Notes: generated by a model from the sequence alone, not told the origin. Positions 1-12,396 are shown, numbered from the stretch's first letter. The stretch: 64,000 bases of DNA from Calendula officinalis (GCA_963853835.1 OY970823.1:66845845-66909844); one strand, 5' to 3'. Translations and numbers: made by a program.

Positions 1-480
1 ACCGGCTCATGGGATTTTAAGAAACTTGAAAATAATGGTGTAATTTCATCAAACCTAAATGTGATGGTCAATAATTTTCAGTTAAGCACATTTCTAATGC
101 TGTAAACATGGTCACTAATTATTTGGGATTTTGTGTGCACCAAATCCAGTATATGTTACAGTTACTTATGAAGCTTGATAGTTACTTATGAAGCTTGATA
201 GTTGTTCGACATATTTGCTTTGATAGTTTTGACTAACATGCTTCATCCCAATCCAGTATCATTTTTATAACGTTTATCGCATCAGCCATTTCCTTTATAG
301 GTTTTGGAAGAATTGGAAGATTAGTGTTTAGAATAGCAACATTTTAGAGGTCTGTTTATTGATGCCAAATACATGGTATGGACTTCTTTTTATTTGTCAC
401 ATGTTGACTTTTTAAAGTTAAAATATCACTTCATGATAGCACCAATTCTCAACTTTTAGATATTATTTAAACAAAATATA
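1..480. other. AT-rich intergenic sequence, no gene seen
   Basis: No coding frame or RNA gene is visible. The only local structure is a 20-bp direct repeat in tandem (two copies of a unit beginning gttacttatgaagc) at about 160-201. Confidence 0.5.
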
Positions 481-482
481 TA

Positions 483-795
483 CTTCCTCCGTATCAAAGT
501 AAGTGACACACTTTCCATTTTAGGGTGTATCAAAATAAGTGACACACTTTGAAAACTTTCCTTATTTGGTAAAAATTATGGGACCCATACCCACTAAATA
601 TCCACTTTAATAAAGTGAAATTACCTTTATACCCTTACTTTTACATTTAAAACTCATTAATATCACTTTATTCAAGAAAAGTGGAACCCAATCTCCACTA
701 ACTATGTACTTTAATATATTTTAACCTCTACTTTAATCTTTTACCTCAAAAAGCGTGTAAAGCAATTTGTGTCACTTATTTTGATACGGAGGAAG
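483..795. mobile_element. Stowaway-like MITE
   Basis: Terminal inverted repeats begin CTTCCTCCGTATCAAA on the left, and the right end reads as its reverse complement (TTTTGATACGGAGGAAG). TA dinucleotides flank both ends (481-482 and 796-797), the target duplication expected of Tc1/mariner-derived Stowaway MITEs. A second internal copy of the terminal motif (tatcaaaataagtgacacac) starts near 528. There is no coding capacity. Related copies lie at 5970, 53719 and 59102. Confidence 0.85.
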
Positions 796-1240
796 TAATA
801 TACTTCGATTAAACATGAATTTGAGCATGTAAATAAATTTTAATATTTTATACAATGTTTTGTTAATTTCAGGATTCAACTCACAATTTGTTTAACCATC
901 AAAGTTGTTGATGAGCAAAAGAAGACGACCCATGGGGAAAATCGGCAAGGCCAAATTTTTTTTCTCATTTGAATTTTATAAATGTTCTGGATTCCGTATT
1001 TATTTCTTAAATTATGGACATCTTAACATGTGAATCTGCCCGTTTCCAGGGCCTTTCGGGTCATGGTCAATCTTTTAATCCACCCGGTGACTTACCAATG
1101 TATTTGTAACTATACCGTTCTTTGGGCACTTTGAGATATACGAGGCCCTTTAATATAAAAATTTTCATTGTCGCAAACATGTTATCACATCTTTTTTACT
1201 TTGATTGATATATTATATTTGCGTAATATTTCTAGAAGCC

Positions 1241-1270
1241 ACCCGTGATTTATCACGGGTTATAGACTAG
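1241..1270 (+). mobile_element. Helitron 3' terminus
   Basis: A 9-bp-stem hairpin (ACCCGTGAT ... ATCACGGGT) is followed six bases later by CTAG and then T. This is the 3' signature of Helitron rolling-circle transposons (hairpin plus CTRR, insertion before T). I could not place the matching 5' TC end upstream, so only the terminus is annotated. Confidence 0.6.
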
Positions 1271-1707
1271 TAAATGTATATATAAAGAATAAGTTTTATT
1301 ATTTAATTAAAATATAGGAAGGATCTAAACTTGTTTATCTATATTACAAACACTTGGATTATGTTATTATTTTGTTGTACCAAACAATGTCCAGCTTTCC
1401 ATGGCATGTCAGCGATCTCACTTTTATACTGTACAACATTTGCCGTCTAATAATCATAATCAATACGTCTAATTATATTATATACCTCATGACCCGATAA
1501 TATTGATAAGAAAAGAGTGTATATAATTTGTTATTTTTATATATAATCATATTGTATACAAGACATGTCAATAATCACAAAATTCAACCAAATGATGATA
1601 TTAAACCAAATCCATACAGTGATTTTTTTTTATGGTTTTAGTATTAAGGTAAAGGGTGCTTTATTTAAAATAACTTAATAGTCAGTTTTTAATGGTAGTT
1701 AGTATTA

Positions 1708-2130
1708 TCTTACTACTATATAAAGCATTTAGGCCTACCCCATTAAACAAGTTTAAGGAGCTCCTTAAACTTGATTTTAAGGACCTTTCCACTTTTGTTA
1801 GTTAGTTCTCTACCTTAAAAAAAAATCCTGCTAATAAGATTCGAACCCAAGACCTCTCCTAACTTATCACTATGTGTTAACCACTTGTTATACATTACAC
1901 TTTGGTAACACCACACACACTTAATAACAAAAGTCTGTTACTCGAAAACCATTTTATCCAATAACATTAAATATACGACGCTGTAAATCATCAACTCTTA
2001 CCAAAGTCCACATTTCCGTTTAATTATTTATTTCTAGCAACAATTATTACCGTGTAAACAAACAACACTTGCTCGCCACGAAATATGGTTTCTGGGTACC
2101 CGCCGCCGCATTGCGCGGGTACCCTGCTAG
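1708..2130 (+). mobile_element. Short non-autonomous Helitron
   Basis: The left end TCTTACTACTATATAAAG is preceded by A (1707). The right end has a perfect 10-bp-stem hairpin (GGGTACCCGC ... GCGGGTACCC, 2094-2124), then TG and CTAG (2127-2130), followed by T (2131). A|TC...CTAG|T is the canonical Helitron insertion layout. The 423-bp body encodes nothing I recognise, so the element would depend on a Rep-helicase supplied elsewhere. Confidence 0.75.
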
Positions 2131-2597
2131 TATAACTAAAATGTGACAAGGTTTCGTATTATGGATCATCCATATACATTTTGAAATTTTGAGATCAAAT
2201 CCAGATTTTAAGCAAACCACAGGGATCATTAATGTAATTTACTATTTGAACTTTTATGAGTTTATCACTTTATCATCTTTTCGAGAGCACACACATATAC
2301 ATACAAAATTGTAGCCAGCCCCAAAAACACACATGAAGAAACAGATGATAGTTAACAAATGCCAGTTGAGTAGCAAAAACAGAATTAACACAATCTTAAC
2401 CTCATGTGATTAATAACCAAACAGTTTTCTTATGTTTGCAACTGTTCTTAATCAGTCAAATGTCACAACTTGTTACAGAAAGATGACAATACACAGCTTG
2501 AGACAAGAAGGAATTAATACAACATTTTGTGCAAAATCTATACACTAAATCTGTAATTAAATACCACCGAATTATATTACTAATAAAAAAATATAAG
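2131..2597. other. Intergenic, with an old MULE-type end
   Basis: Downstream flank of the DeSI-like gene. At 2211-2239 the sequence caaaccacagggatcatta...gtaatttac resembles the right terminus of the MULE at 4315-5839 and is probably an eroded copy end. Nothing else is supported. Confidence 0.4.
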
Positions 2598-3959
2598 TTA
2601 AAGCATGTCCTTTGCTAGTCTCACTGGTGTGTCCTGCAAAAACGCCACATCACCGTTTGGTGCAGTTAACAAATGATGATCTAATTCCTCCTCTTCACTC
2701 TCCATTGTTAAAGATGAATCGCCAGAATCCGACCCTATATCTGTTTAAATTTTATAAAATAATTATGATAATTTATAAAAATTATAAAAAAATTCATGAA
2801 TAAAAACAAACAGAAATTGCTGACTCACCGGAGTAAGTTGCATGATCAGGTAGATGTCTGACAGCTGCAACTTGAATGTTTTCCGGCAGTAAACAGTTGC
2901 AGAAAGAACCTATTCATCAAAATTATTAAATATTATATATAATTGTTATAACTTATAAGACAATAATCAAATTAAATACATGATGGGAGGATATAATTTC
3001 TTACCGACTTTAGCCAAACGGTTAACCCAACCAGGGATTGGTCTTCCAGTCAACTGCATGCTAACTTCATTAGTGAAATGATTGCAGTTTTTGGCAATTA
3101 AATGATAAGTATCACCATGATATTTATTAGAAAGACGCTCCATAAATGACCGGAATTCTGTTGGAGACATATTAGTGCTGCCCAAAGGAATGGATCGCCT
3201 GAAAATGAAACCCGGGCAGCTTTTCGGTTCCACCTCAAACACACCACTGGTTGAGTACTCGTGGGCCCCAAATCCATATTCCGTGTCATATACTGATTGC
3301 CATATCAAAATTAAAAATACATTACTTAACTAAAATCGAAGACCACATCTAGTAATAAAACCTAAAATTAATTTAACCATTTCCAAATCATTATTAACTT
3401 ATATATGATTTCAATACCATTATCTTATTAATTGTGTATCTTTATCTGCGCTCTAAATTTCGATAAACAAAATTTGTATTGCTTCTACTAATTCTTCATG
3501 CCTCATCATGCTACCTATAATATGATTGACATGTGTAATCCACTAATTCTCTTTCTTAATCTCATCCTTTGATTTGGACACTTATTAATCATATGAGTAG
3601 GAAGATTTATTAGGAATCAATATCATCTCTCTTCGATAAAATATTTGTTCTTTTAAGATATGAAACTTACAACAATGAAAATAGAAGGGGGCAAATTCCT
3701 ATAATTACTAATTAGCAAGTATTAAATTCCTAAAATGCATCAAAGTCTAAATTCTAAAAAATCAAAAAGACTACTTTAAACATACTTTTAAAAAAAATAG
3801 CATTTGTGTACCTTCAATGCCAGAGTGAAAAATTCCAAAGCCCAACCAGTAGAGGTAGTTATTAACAGGGGTGAGATCATATACATTAAGATACAATAAA
3901 GCATGATCACTTCCTTCATTTCTAAGCTCTCTCGATGAATTCATCGGGAACAACCGCAT
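2598..3959 (-). CDS. DeSI-like PPPDE peptidase (deubiquitinase/deSUMOylase family)
   Basis: Four exons on the minus strand, 3812-3959, 3005-3292, 2829-2909 and 2598-2740, join in frame to 219 residues with GT-AG introns. The fold is the PPPDE papain-like isopeptidase, proposed to remove ubiquitin or SUMO from target proteins. The two catalytic residues expected of the family are present: His45 in FHSGIE and Cys119 in KNCNHFTNEV. The conserved YLNVYDLTP (residues 23-31) and EYGFGAHEY (54-62) blocks are also intact. The C-terminal tail after about residue 175 is acidic and variable, as in plant homologues. Start chosen at the ATG giving MRLFPMNSSRE, where plant DeSI proteins usually begin. The upstream region around 4190-4230 has a GA/GT-rich stretch that is probably leader. 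It resembles At4g17486. Nothing is broken. Confidence 0.88.
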
Positions 3960-4314
3960 TGTTTTCAATTATATCTATGCACACATACCCAGTTCTTTCT
4001 CCGGTGAAGATTATCGTTGTAAACCCTAACTCAACCTCACAAAACCCTAAAATCAAAAAACCAATGCGTAAGTTTATGAAATGGAGACATTAAAGGCAAA
4101 TCGTGGTCTAATACAGCAAATTGAAGCCAAAATAACAACAATTATAATACAATCTTACATCGATTTGAGCTACCAGTTGAAGCCCCAAGTTGTGATGAGA
4201 GAGAGAGACAGAGAGTTGTGTGCGTGTCTGTGTCTGCAATAACCAGAAAGAAATTATAAAGTTTTTAGTCTTTGTAGAAAACAATATACTGGTAGCTATT
4301 TCTATTTTTTTAAA

Positions 4315-5839
4315 GACTAAATTACACCGATAGTTCCTGTGGTTTGACCTGAGTTTTGGATTTAGTCCCTAAATTTCAAAAATTACACTGATGGTCACTA
4401 AGTAATAAGTATCGGACTTCGTATTGGTTTTGGTCCCTAAGCGTAACGTGTGTTAAATTTTTCTGTTAAAACCTGTCATGTGCGATGCACATGAGGGTAT
4501 ATTTGTCTTTTTACTATCTTCTCTCTCACTCTCCTCCCTCCTTCTTTTAAACACCATTTCCTTCTTCCCTCCCTCTCCATTACAGTGAACCCCATATATT
4601 AAAACTCCAATATTCCCTATTTCATCAATTAAAGCACAGATCTTACGAAGTTGTCTTCTTCTTCATAATCACACATGGGTTATGAAAAGCAAAATTTGAA
4701 TACTAACAAAGTATGTAACAAACTCATTCATCTTCATCGCAAAAAAAACCCACCAAACTCGATCATTTATGTGTTTGAAAAGCATTTTTAAAAAAAAGAC
4801 TAATCAATTTTTCTTGAACCTAAATCTGCATCGACTAAGATATTAAAGAAATTGAGGAAGAATAACCCATAGGCGTCGGCGACAGGCGGAGCTGAAGGAG
4901 GTACTACGTGAGCGGCGGAGCGAAAGCCATGGCTGTACGAAGCGACGAACCGAAAGCCATGGCTGGTGGTGGTTCCTCATGGTGTACGGTGGTGGTTTGT
5001 CTTCTTCATGCTCACACATTGATTTGGTGGAAAGATCTTGATGAAAATTTGAAAGAAGAAATTACGTGTAACGAGGTAGAGGAACTGAGCATATTTGGCA
5101 AGAAGTAACGGGTTATCGGGTTCCTGCGAAAGACCCGTTTGATAAAGAAGCTCCGTTTTGAAGTAATCTTCAATATCTTCTGCCTCAATTTTCACCGTCA
5201 CCGGAGAAACAAAATTCCTCATCGTCTCACGATCCAAATCACCGTCTCCGATCACACCCTGCATTTTATCAACTTCCTCCACAACCCCCCTTCCTCCTCC
5301 TGACCCGAAACCGACTCCTCACTAATTACCCGGGTCGGGTTCACAATCGAATCCGACAAAACCACAGACCCATCAAACCTTCCGTCACCGTTAGTTCCAC
5401 TAGCAACCGCCGGGAACCTCCCGCCGCTTCGTTGTTTCCTCCGATGGAGCTGGTCTTACCACTCCCACCTGAATTAGTAGAAAATGTTTTCACCGACGAA
5501 GAATCAAATTGACATTAATTTTTTTGAAAGAAGTCACGCATAGATCTGGAAGGTAGTAATTTGGGGGTATTGTTGATGATGATGGTGGAGAAGAAGATAA
5601 GTATGAATGTACAATTGTTAATACATAAGGTACAAGTAATTTGGGGGAAAAAGGACAGAAATACCCTCATGTGCATCGCACATGACAGGTTTTAACGGCA
5701 AAATTTAACACCCGTTATGCTTAGGGACCAAAACTGATACGAAGTCTAATGCTTAATGACCATCGGTGTAATTTTTGAAACTTAGGGACCAAATCCAAAA
5801 CTCATGTCAAACCACAGGGACTATTTGTGTAATTTACTC
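4315..5839. mobile_element. Mutator-like element with captured gene fragment (Pack-MULE)
   Basis: Ends are long inverted repeats of at least 170 bp, starting GACTAAATTACACCGATAG on the left and, reverse-complemented, GAGTAAATTACACAAATAG on the right. They are flanked by identical 9-bp direct repeats TTTTTTAAA (4306-4314 and 5840-5848), the target-site size of the Mutator superfamily, though low complexity weakens that evidence. No transposase is present. The 1.5-kb interior holds a piece of a host-type gene on the minus strand (see 5060-5500). It lies about 350 bp upstream of the DeSI-like start codon, so it may also sit in that gene's regulatory region. Confidence 0.8.
5060..5500 (-). pseudogene. 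Captured fragment of a TPR-like protein gene inside the MULE
   Basis: Minus-strand translation gives an acidic stretch with SPVTVKIEAEDIEDYF, then LLYQTGLSQEPDNPLLLAKY ahead of AQFLYLV. The phrase PDNPLLLAKYAQFLY resembles the first tetratricopeptide-type repeat of plant TPR-like proteins of the At1g80130/At5g20190 type. The frame runs out just after it, near 5060, where a GT follows the last recognisable codon, so an exon and part of an intron may have been captured. No complete reading frame exists, and the upstream part is shifted between frames. Family assignment is by resemblance only. Confidence 0.5.
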
Positions 5840-5969
5840 TTTTTTAAACAATACTGTTTTTGTTTTTCAAAATTGTTAACTTCTAATTTAATGAAAAACA
5901 GTGCATTTTAATTAATTATTCAATTTTAAATTAATCGAGTATTTTTTCAATTATAGACGAATTTATATA

Positions 5970-6282
5970 CTTCCTCCGATTTAAAATAACTGATACACTT
6001 TTTATATTTGGGTGTATCAAAATAAGTGATACACTTTGAATACTTACCTTATTTAGTTAAAAGTAGTGGGACTCACACCCACTAACTATCTATTTTAATA
6101 AAGTGAAATGACATATTTACCCTTATTTTTACTTTTAAACATCATTAACCTCACTTTATTCAAAATTTGTGGGACCCTTTCCCCACTAACTATCCAATTA
6201 ATCTAATTTAATTATCATTATCATATTTTGACTCAAAACTCGTGAAACCAACAATGTATCACTTATTTTTAATCGGAGGAAG
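5970..6282. mobile_element. Stowaway-like MITE
   Basis: Same family as 483-795. The left end CTTCCTCCGATTTAAAATAA and the right end TTTTTAATCGGAGGAAG are inverted repeats, with TA on each side (5968-5969 and 6283-6284). It is non-coding. Confidence 0.85.
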
Positions 6283-6289
6283 TATATGC

Positions 6290-7050
6290 GATCATAACCT
6301 TTAAAAATATCAATGTGTAATAATTTTTTATTCTTTAGTACCATGCAGATGCAGTATTGGTGATTTTACTAATTAGCAATTTTGTATCGCCATGATTCAA
6401 ATAAATAGTTGACACTTCTAAATATGTTTAATAATATTAAATTCTTAAAACAAAAGTAAAACTTTGAAGATACGAGTAATTCTTTATAAACAACTTAATT
6501 ATAGAATGCGGTTGCTTTTTAGACGATAGTATTTTATGCATGACTAATAGTTTATCATCAAATGTAAACACATCAATAAGTTGTATTACTATAGTATTAA
6601 AGGACTTGTAGTGTAGTGCTATAAGATATTGGAATGTATTTTCTCATTGAATTGTAATCATTAAATCTCATTATAAATAATATGATGTAGATTATGTGTA
6701 TTAACAATCGTTCAGAATATCGTATTATCATAGTATGATACAAAGTGTACTTTTAGACAATGTTAGTATCATTGCTGTTTAAACAAATATTATAATAAGG
6801 ATTAAATATATTAAAATTTAATAGTGTTAGATATGTCTCAGATCTTTTGAACAACAATGAACTTAAAATCACTCTTCCTCTTATAATATTTTTTTTTATA
6901 ATGGAACCAGAAAAACATAATCAAACCAATTAAGGTTTGCAAAAAAAAAATAAAAGGAAAACCTGATAACAAAGCGTTATGGTATGTTAAATGGGCTATA
7001 AGCCTAGTGAATCTGAAATAAAAGAGAAAGACACTTTCTATGTTGTCAAG
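6290..7050. other. AT-rich intergenic sequence
   Basis: No coding frame, RNA gene or clear transposon end is visible. Several A/T homopolymer runs occur. Confidence 0.4.
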
Positions 7051-7051
7051 A

Positions 7052-7123
7052 TCCGTTGTAGTCTAGTTGGTTAGGATACTCGGCTCTCACCCGAGAGACC
7101 CGGGTTCAAGTCACGGCAACGGA
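7052..7123 (+). tRNA. tRNA-Glu (anticodon CTC)
   Basis: A 72-nt cloverleaf: acceptor arms TCCGTTG/CAACGGA pair fully, the anticodon arm is CTCGG-CTCTCAC-CCGAG with anticodon CTC, and the T arm is CCGGG-TTCAAGT-CACGG. The second T-stem pair is mismatched (C-A-C-G-G where C-C-C-G-G is expected), a single change from the usual plant tRNA-Glu. Internal promoter A and B boxes are both recognisable, and there is a T-run shortly after the gene. It is probably transcribed, but the T-stem mismatch may lower function. There is no intron and no encoded CCA, as normal for a nuclear gene. Confidence 0.85.
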
Positions 7124-9890
7124 ATTCTTTTAAATTTCCTGAAAAAAACACTATAAATACACTTTTTTATTCTTCAAAACAAGATTTGATTACTAAATTT
7201 TCTATTAACTTCTTTCCATTAGTAACGTAGTTGCTCAAGTTATCTTTTTAAAAACAAAAATTTATAAACGATCTCATTATTAGTATTGTTTACTAAAATG
7301 TGAAATTGCAAACGAAATTCTATAAAGGGAATTTTTTTTTTTTTTTTTTTTTTAATTCTGTCCAGGAACAAGAATATCACAATATGGCATATTGGACAAG
7401 AATACCACAATATGGCATATTTTAGAATAACGATTGTAATTATTCGTAAATAGAATTAAGTTATAAAAAAAAACAAGAGAATGTATAGTAGTTGCTTGTT
7501 TATTGAAATTTATTAATTTTGAAATTCGAGAACAAAAGCTTAACCCACAATAGAGACATTCAAGATGAACAATGCAACGAAACATTCAAGAACGGCATGG
7601 AGTATAGTACGAATATTGGTTTTAAAGAAGTTGATCTATCTTATTACGATCTTAGGGTGAAACCAATCGGAATTGAGTAAGAAATTAGAAGTTGATGCAA
7701 TAAAAATCTTTTTTATGGACATTTACACGAGTATACTAAGACCCTACCAATAGTAAGGGTATAAACGCGTCCCTCACTGATATCTTTGACACAAACTCGT
7801 CCCTTGATGACTTTTCTCCGAGTTACCTCCTTCATTGTTTCGAGAGAGAGGGGAAAATAGAGAGAGGGGGAAGGAAAAAGAGATGGGAGAGAGAAAGAAG
7901 GGATATTATTGAAACTAACTTGTCATATTATTGTCAGTGGGGAAAAGGGGATGTGGCAACAATGAATGTTAATGTCACCAAGATTTTCACTTATAACATA
8001 GGAGTGACAATTCATGTTAAATTTGGGTTTGTGGGGTTCGCGATGAGAATCATAAACATTCAACCTGAAACCAATATATTTATTTGAATGAGTGAAATAT
8101 ATCAATTTTAACCTTTTTACTTTCAACCTAAACACAACATATTTAATTAAAAATGTTAACCTATTAGCTTCCAACATGTTTGACTTTTAAATTGCGGATG
8201 CAAAACCTGCTAAAGTATATATCTATAAACTACTAAAGTACAGATACATCTATTTTAGACATATTTCAATAATTCACTTGAGTTGTTGAATCGACGCATT
8301 TAAATTATCATCAACCCAAATGTAATCAACGGGTCAGTTGAGTCAACTCAAAACTGACCCAAAACTTGTTTATCTCAATCTAACATGTTTATATTCGTTT
8401 TGGTCTGGGTTAGATTTTGCCACACCTAGTATTATCCATTTTGAACCATCACCATCGAGAATGTCTTTGTCGTTGATCTCATCATAACATTATGTATCGG
8501 CCATGTCCAAACAACATAATCTGTTTATTCGCAAATCTTGAAGGAAAAAAAAAAGATCTACCGAGACTTGTTCATGTTTTATAAATTAGTCGTAATTAAT
8601 CTTTTAAGCGTTCTTCAACATTAATCATGTGATATGGTTGCATGTTCCCGTGATCTTCAAGTCAATGCTGGGACACTAATTAGTTAAGTCAAAACTGAAC
8701 GATGACCAGACCAAGTCATATGCTAAAAGTCAACAAAATTTGTTGCTACAGGAATAATTCACAAGCGTTCGAAATAAAAGTCCAAGTCAAAGTAAAAAAT
8801 GCAAGATGCAAGTGCTGCCATATTAACTCCCATGTTGGGAAATTCACATAAAAATAGACATGTAATTATGTAGTCATTCTCCACAAAATACACATATAAG
8901 AGGGAAAATGGTACTCTGTATTTAGTTATTATTTTAACTAATTAATCATATTCATTATTTATTTTTTAATTTTGTATTTTTATCTATTAAATAATTATTT
9001 TGAAATGAATAAGGTAACACGTAATAATTAGTTTATAAATATAAAGTTATTAATTAGATATCTGGAATAAATTTAATTCATATAAAAATGAACTCATAAC
9101 GAATCGATTTCAATTGGCAAAAAAATTTATGCAACCTTAAAATGGGAAATTATATTTATGTTACCTTTTTATTACAAATAAAAACCTCGCACAACCATAT
9201 TATCAAAATTAATGTATAGTATAATTTTTTTTATTGACGAATGCGTCAAAAGAAAACATAAATCAAGATTGAAAAGAAAATTATTATGAAGTATAATTAT
9301 TAAATAAAAACAAATTTTATAATAAGGCGTACAAAATGTATGATAATGTATACTCTCTTATTCTAAAACATTTAGACACTAATCCTGACTTTTTATATTA
9401 CAGTATTTAAAATTCTTAAATTATCCATCATTTTCTCCTGATTGTTTCATGGAATCTATTATTCTGTTGGACCTTTTTCTTTTTGTTTTGGCAAAGCAGT
9501 TTTGTTACTATACTTTATTTTTATATGAAACTGTTTATTTATTCAAAAAATAATTATTTTGAATTTGCATATAACTGAAGTACTCATGCATGTGGATATA
9601 AAGTTATAAACATCTAAATATGAGCTTCAAGGCTACATAATGTTTGACTATCTAATCTAAATTGTGTTTAAAGTAATATATGTCTCATATGTGTCACTAA
9701 CAAATAAAATCTCGATCACAAAATAGTAGTCAGTCAATCGGACAACAACTATATACCGACTTTATGTACTTAAATGATGTGAGATGCATGACTTGCAAAT
9801 AAAGACAGCTTAAAAGTCACAAATTATGTTCAAACTTCAAACGACATTTGTTAAAAACTAAAACTCAAACATAAACATAAAAATTCAAAT
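7124..9890. other. Long AT-rich intergenic stretch
   Basis: No gene is supported. It holds a T(20+) run at about 7330-7352, two near-identical copies of a 25-bp phrase ending cacaatatggcatatt (7375-7420), and a purine-rich GAGAGAGG tract at about 7842-7895. No transposon ends could be fixed. Confidence 0.4.
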
Positions 9891-11030
9891 ATTCAAACGA
9901 ATTTCCCACGGACTATAGCTCCAAAAATAATGCCCATTTTTCAACTGATTTCCATTGAGTTAACATCGGACTAATATCGGTATGAAACTCGTTGATAATT
10001 AATAAACTTTAGCGACAAATTTCCAAAGGACTACCAACGAGAGTAAATTCTGTTGGAAATCCATTGAAAATCTGAGCAGAAACATGTAGCATAAATACTT
10101 CAACTTTAATATGTTTCAATATTTCCATTAGAAATCCATCGGAGATAATAACACTTTCTAGCGGTTTTCCGTTATCCAACTGAATTTCTTTAAAACGTTA
10201 ATCAATAAAGTATTCCACATAAAATTTGAACATGTATATATGCACATACATCCATGTATCAATCTCTATATATGTATAAACATAAAAAAATACATGTCCA
10301 TATATATCGTGTCTATTTTTGTATACGAATTATATATATGTAATTTCTACATCCATATGCATACATATAGTTATGACCTTTTAAGACCCATCATGATCAT
10401 CAATTCATCGTGCCCTCGTTAAAACCAAATCTGACACTTTAAGAACGTTATAAGCTATAGCCTATATACGGAGTACTTTGGAAGTTGAATGCTATTTATA
10501 GTGTATTTGTAACATTGTATGCATTATTCTACTTATTGCATTATTCTTTTTGTATTGCAAGAATATAAAAAATTAAAAATATAGCTGTTAAATTACTGCT
10601 TAATTTCCAACGGATTTAAAACAAAAATGTTTCATCCAACTTATTTTCTTTATTTTTGTACTAGTTTATTGACAGATTACTGATGGAAATCTAGACGGAA
10701 AAACCGCCGGAAAATAGTTCACTCACTTCAATACATTTAGTCGCTAAATTTGTCAGGAGTCCATCACAAATTAAGGCATACTAGCGACAAACTTCCGACT
10801 GATATTTGTCACTAAGATATCGTTCGTTTTCGGATTTTTAAACTTATTAAGAAACATAGTGAATGATTTCCGACAAAAATATAAAGTCGGAAGCAGAAAA
10901 TGGATCAAAAACTTCAGAAATTGTTTCCTCTTAATTTTTTAAGACAAATCCCGTTGGAAATTCGTCGCTGATGCCCATTTGTGACAACTGATTTTTCCGT
11001 CGCTGATAATCATTTTTCTACACAATGTGT
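9890..11030. repeat. Degenerate repeat region with CCGACGGAAAT-type motifs
   Basis: Many scattered variants of a short motif (ccaacggattt, gacggaaaaacc, ttccgactgat, cccgttggaaat, ttttccgtcgctg) lie in both orientations. Such clusters resemble the subterminal repeats of plant CACTA (En/Spm) transposons, and the right side ends in atttttctacacaatgtg, loosely like a CACTA end. No CACTA terminus or transposase is clear, so the class is a guess. Confidence 0.35.
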
Positions 11031-11315
11031 ACACTGAACCTTATACAACGTGCTATAACGATGGTGATTTTAACAATAGTTGAAAAGGTTCTTTCGTATA
11101 TTATAATCTGAATGCTATGATAGCTTGTACACAATTACGGACGTTAACATGCCGGACGATATTATATAGTTTCATAACCAATGAAATATTCCATATTTTA
11201 GCTTCAAATTAGCATATGCTCTGTATAAATTTCACAGTGGATTCCAGTTAATGGCGACGGAAAAATGAACAACAACACCGCACACCTGAAGCTTCGTTTT
11301 AGTTCCAGAACGCCG

Positions 11316-11899
11316 TCAAGTTGATGACGGAGTCTCCGTTTCATCCACGTCCGTCTCCGCCGTAATCCGCTTCCTCTCCACCGCCTCTTCATATTCTCTA
11401 TTCCTTTTATGACTTCCGTCCTCCGGTTTTTTCACCGTCGCAACCTCAAGTGGAAAATTAAGGATGGCCTTACTACCTCGCATCGCAAACGCAGCTTTAT
11501 CGTACGCTTCTGCAGCTTCAACCGCACTATCAAAAGTACCTAACCAAACCCTAGATCCACGACGTTTTGGATCTCCGCCGCATATTTTCCCCACGGGCGC
11601 TGCCGTACACCTCTGTAACTCCTCTCTCCCCTCCTCCAAACAGATCGATCAACTGCTTTTGATAATTCCAAGTCGATTATTTCATGTTTGATGATTCCAT
11701 CGGAATTACTTGAGCTCGAAGAATCACAGACAGAGGTGGAAATCGAGCTGCTACAACTGGTGCAATGATCATCGGTGTTGAAGTAGGGATTAGAATTGGT
11801 GTAATCGGTGAAGATTTGATCGATAGGAGATGACTCAATTTCTTCGAGAAGGTGTTGTCTGATGAATTCAAGAGCTGCAAGTTCGTCAGGTGACGCCAT
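11316..11899 (-). pseudogene. ERF5/ERF6-like AP2/ERF transcription factor, frameshifted in the AP2 domain
   Basis: An intronless minus-strand gene starting at the ATG of MASPDELAALEFIRQHLLEE. Residues 94-110 read SYRGVRQRPWGKYAAEI, the first half of an AP2/ERF DNA-binding domain. The frame then fails at about 11563-11575. The rest of the domain (SRVWLGTFDSAVEAAEAYDK ... GSKAILNFPLE) continues in another frame to a stop at 11316. The two residues normally found between AEI and P-K-R are missing, consistent with loss of 7 bp. A GATCC that would be duplicated in an intact copy occurs once, so a short-repeat deletion is likely. Read literally, the first frame ends nine residues after AEI with half a domain. 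Intact relatives (group IX ERFs) bind GCC boxes and mediate ethylene, jasmonate and defence responses. A base-call error cannot be excluded. Confidence 0.82.
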
Positions 11900-12123
11900 G
11901 ATTACCCAAATTAAGGTTTGATTAGCAAAGTAATTAAAATGTAAGATATTATACAAGTTCTTGGAATGGAGTAGAAAGGAGAGTGGAAAATAGTGTCTAT
12001 AGGAAGGAGTTCACAAGATCTCACTTATAGGAAGGTTCCAATAGGACCACTTTATTTATTATTATTATTATTACTTTGTTTTTATCGTAATGACCGTGTT
12101 AAAATAATATGAACAAAAATTAT

Positions 12124-12396
12124 ATTCCCTCCGTCCAATAAAAAACTTCTCATTTCACCCAAAGATTTTACCCAACAAAAAATTTCTCATTTGAAAATTG
12201 AATGGACCCACTTAATAAATTAATATTATTTCATTAACTTTATGTCATTTTTTATCATTTTTTTAAAGTTTCTCTCACTAACTTTATGTCAATCTCTAAA
12301 CTAATCATATACTCCCTCCGTCCCTAAATAAAGTTCCCATTTCTCTTGGGCACAATATTTATAGGAGAAAGTTAGTGGTTGGGTTATTGGTAATAA
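12124..12396. mobile_element. Two truncated Stowaway-type MITE left ends
   Basis: Left termini TTCCCTCCGTCCAATAAAAA (12124) and CTCCCTCCGTCCCTAAATAA (12312, preceded by TA) follow each other, but neither has its matching right end. The second is cut at 12396, exactly where sequence of LTR element 1 begins. The junction therefore looks like a deletion or rearrangement breakpoint, not a normal insertion site. Confidence 0.6.

Noticed and set aside
4908..5108. 66-codon plus-strand frame with repeated KAMA phrase
   Set aside because: Opposite strand of the captured TPR fragment inside the MULE. No independent support.
9890..11030. Full CACTA transposon
   Set aside because: Motif clusters are suggestive, but CACTA termini, a 3-bp duplication and a transposase are not visible.
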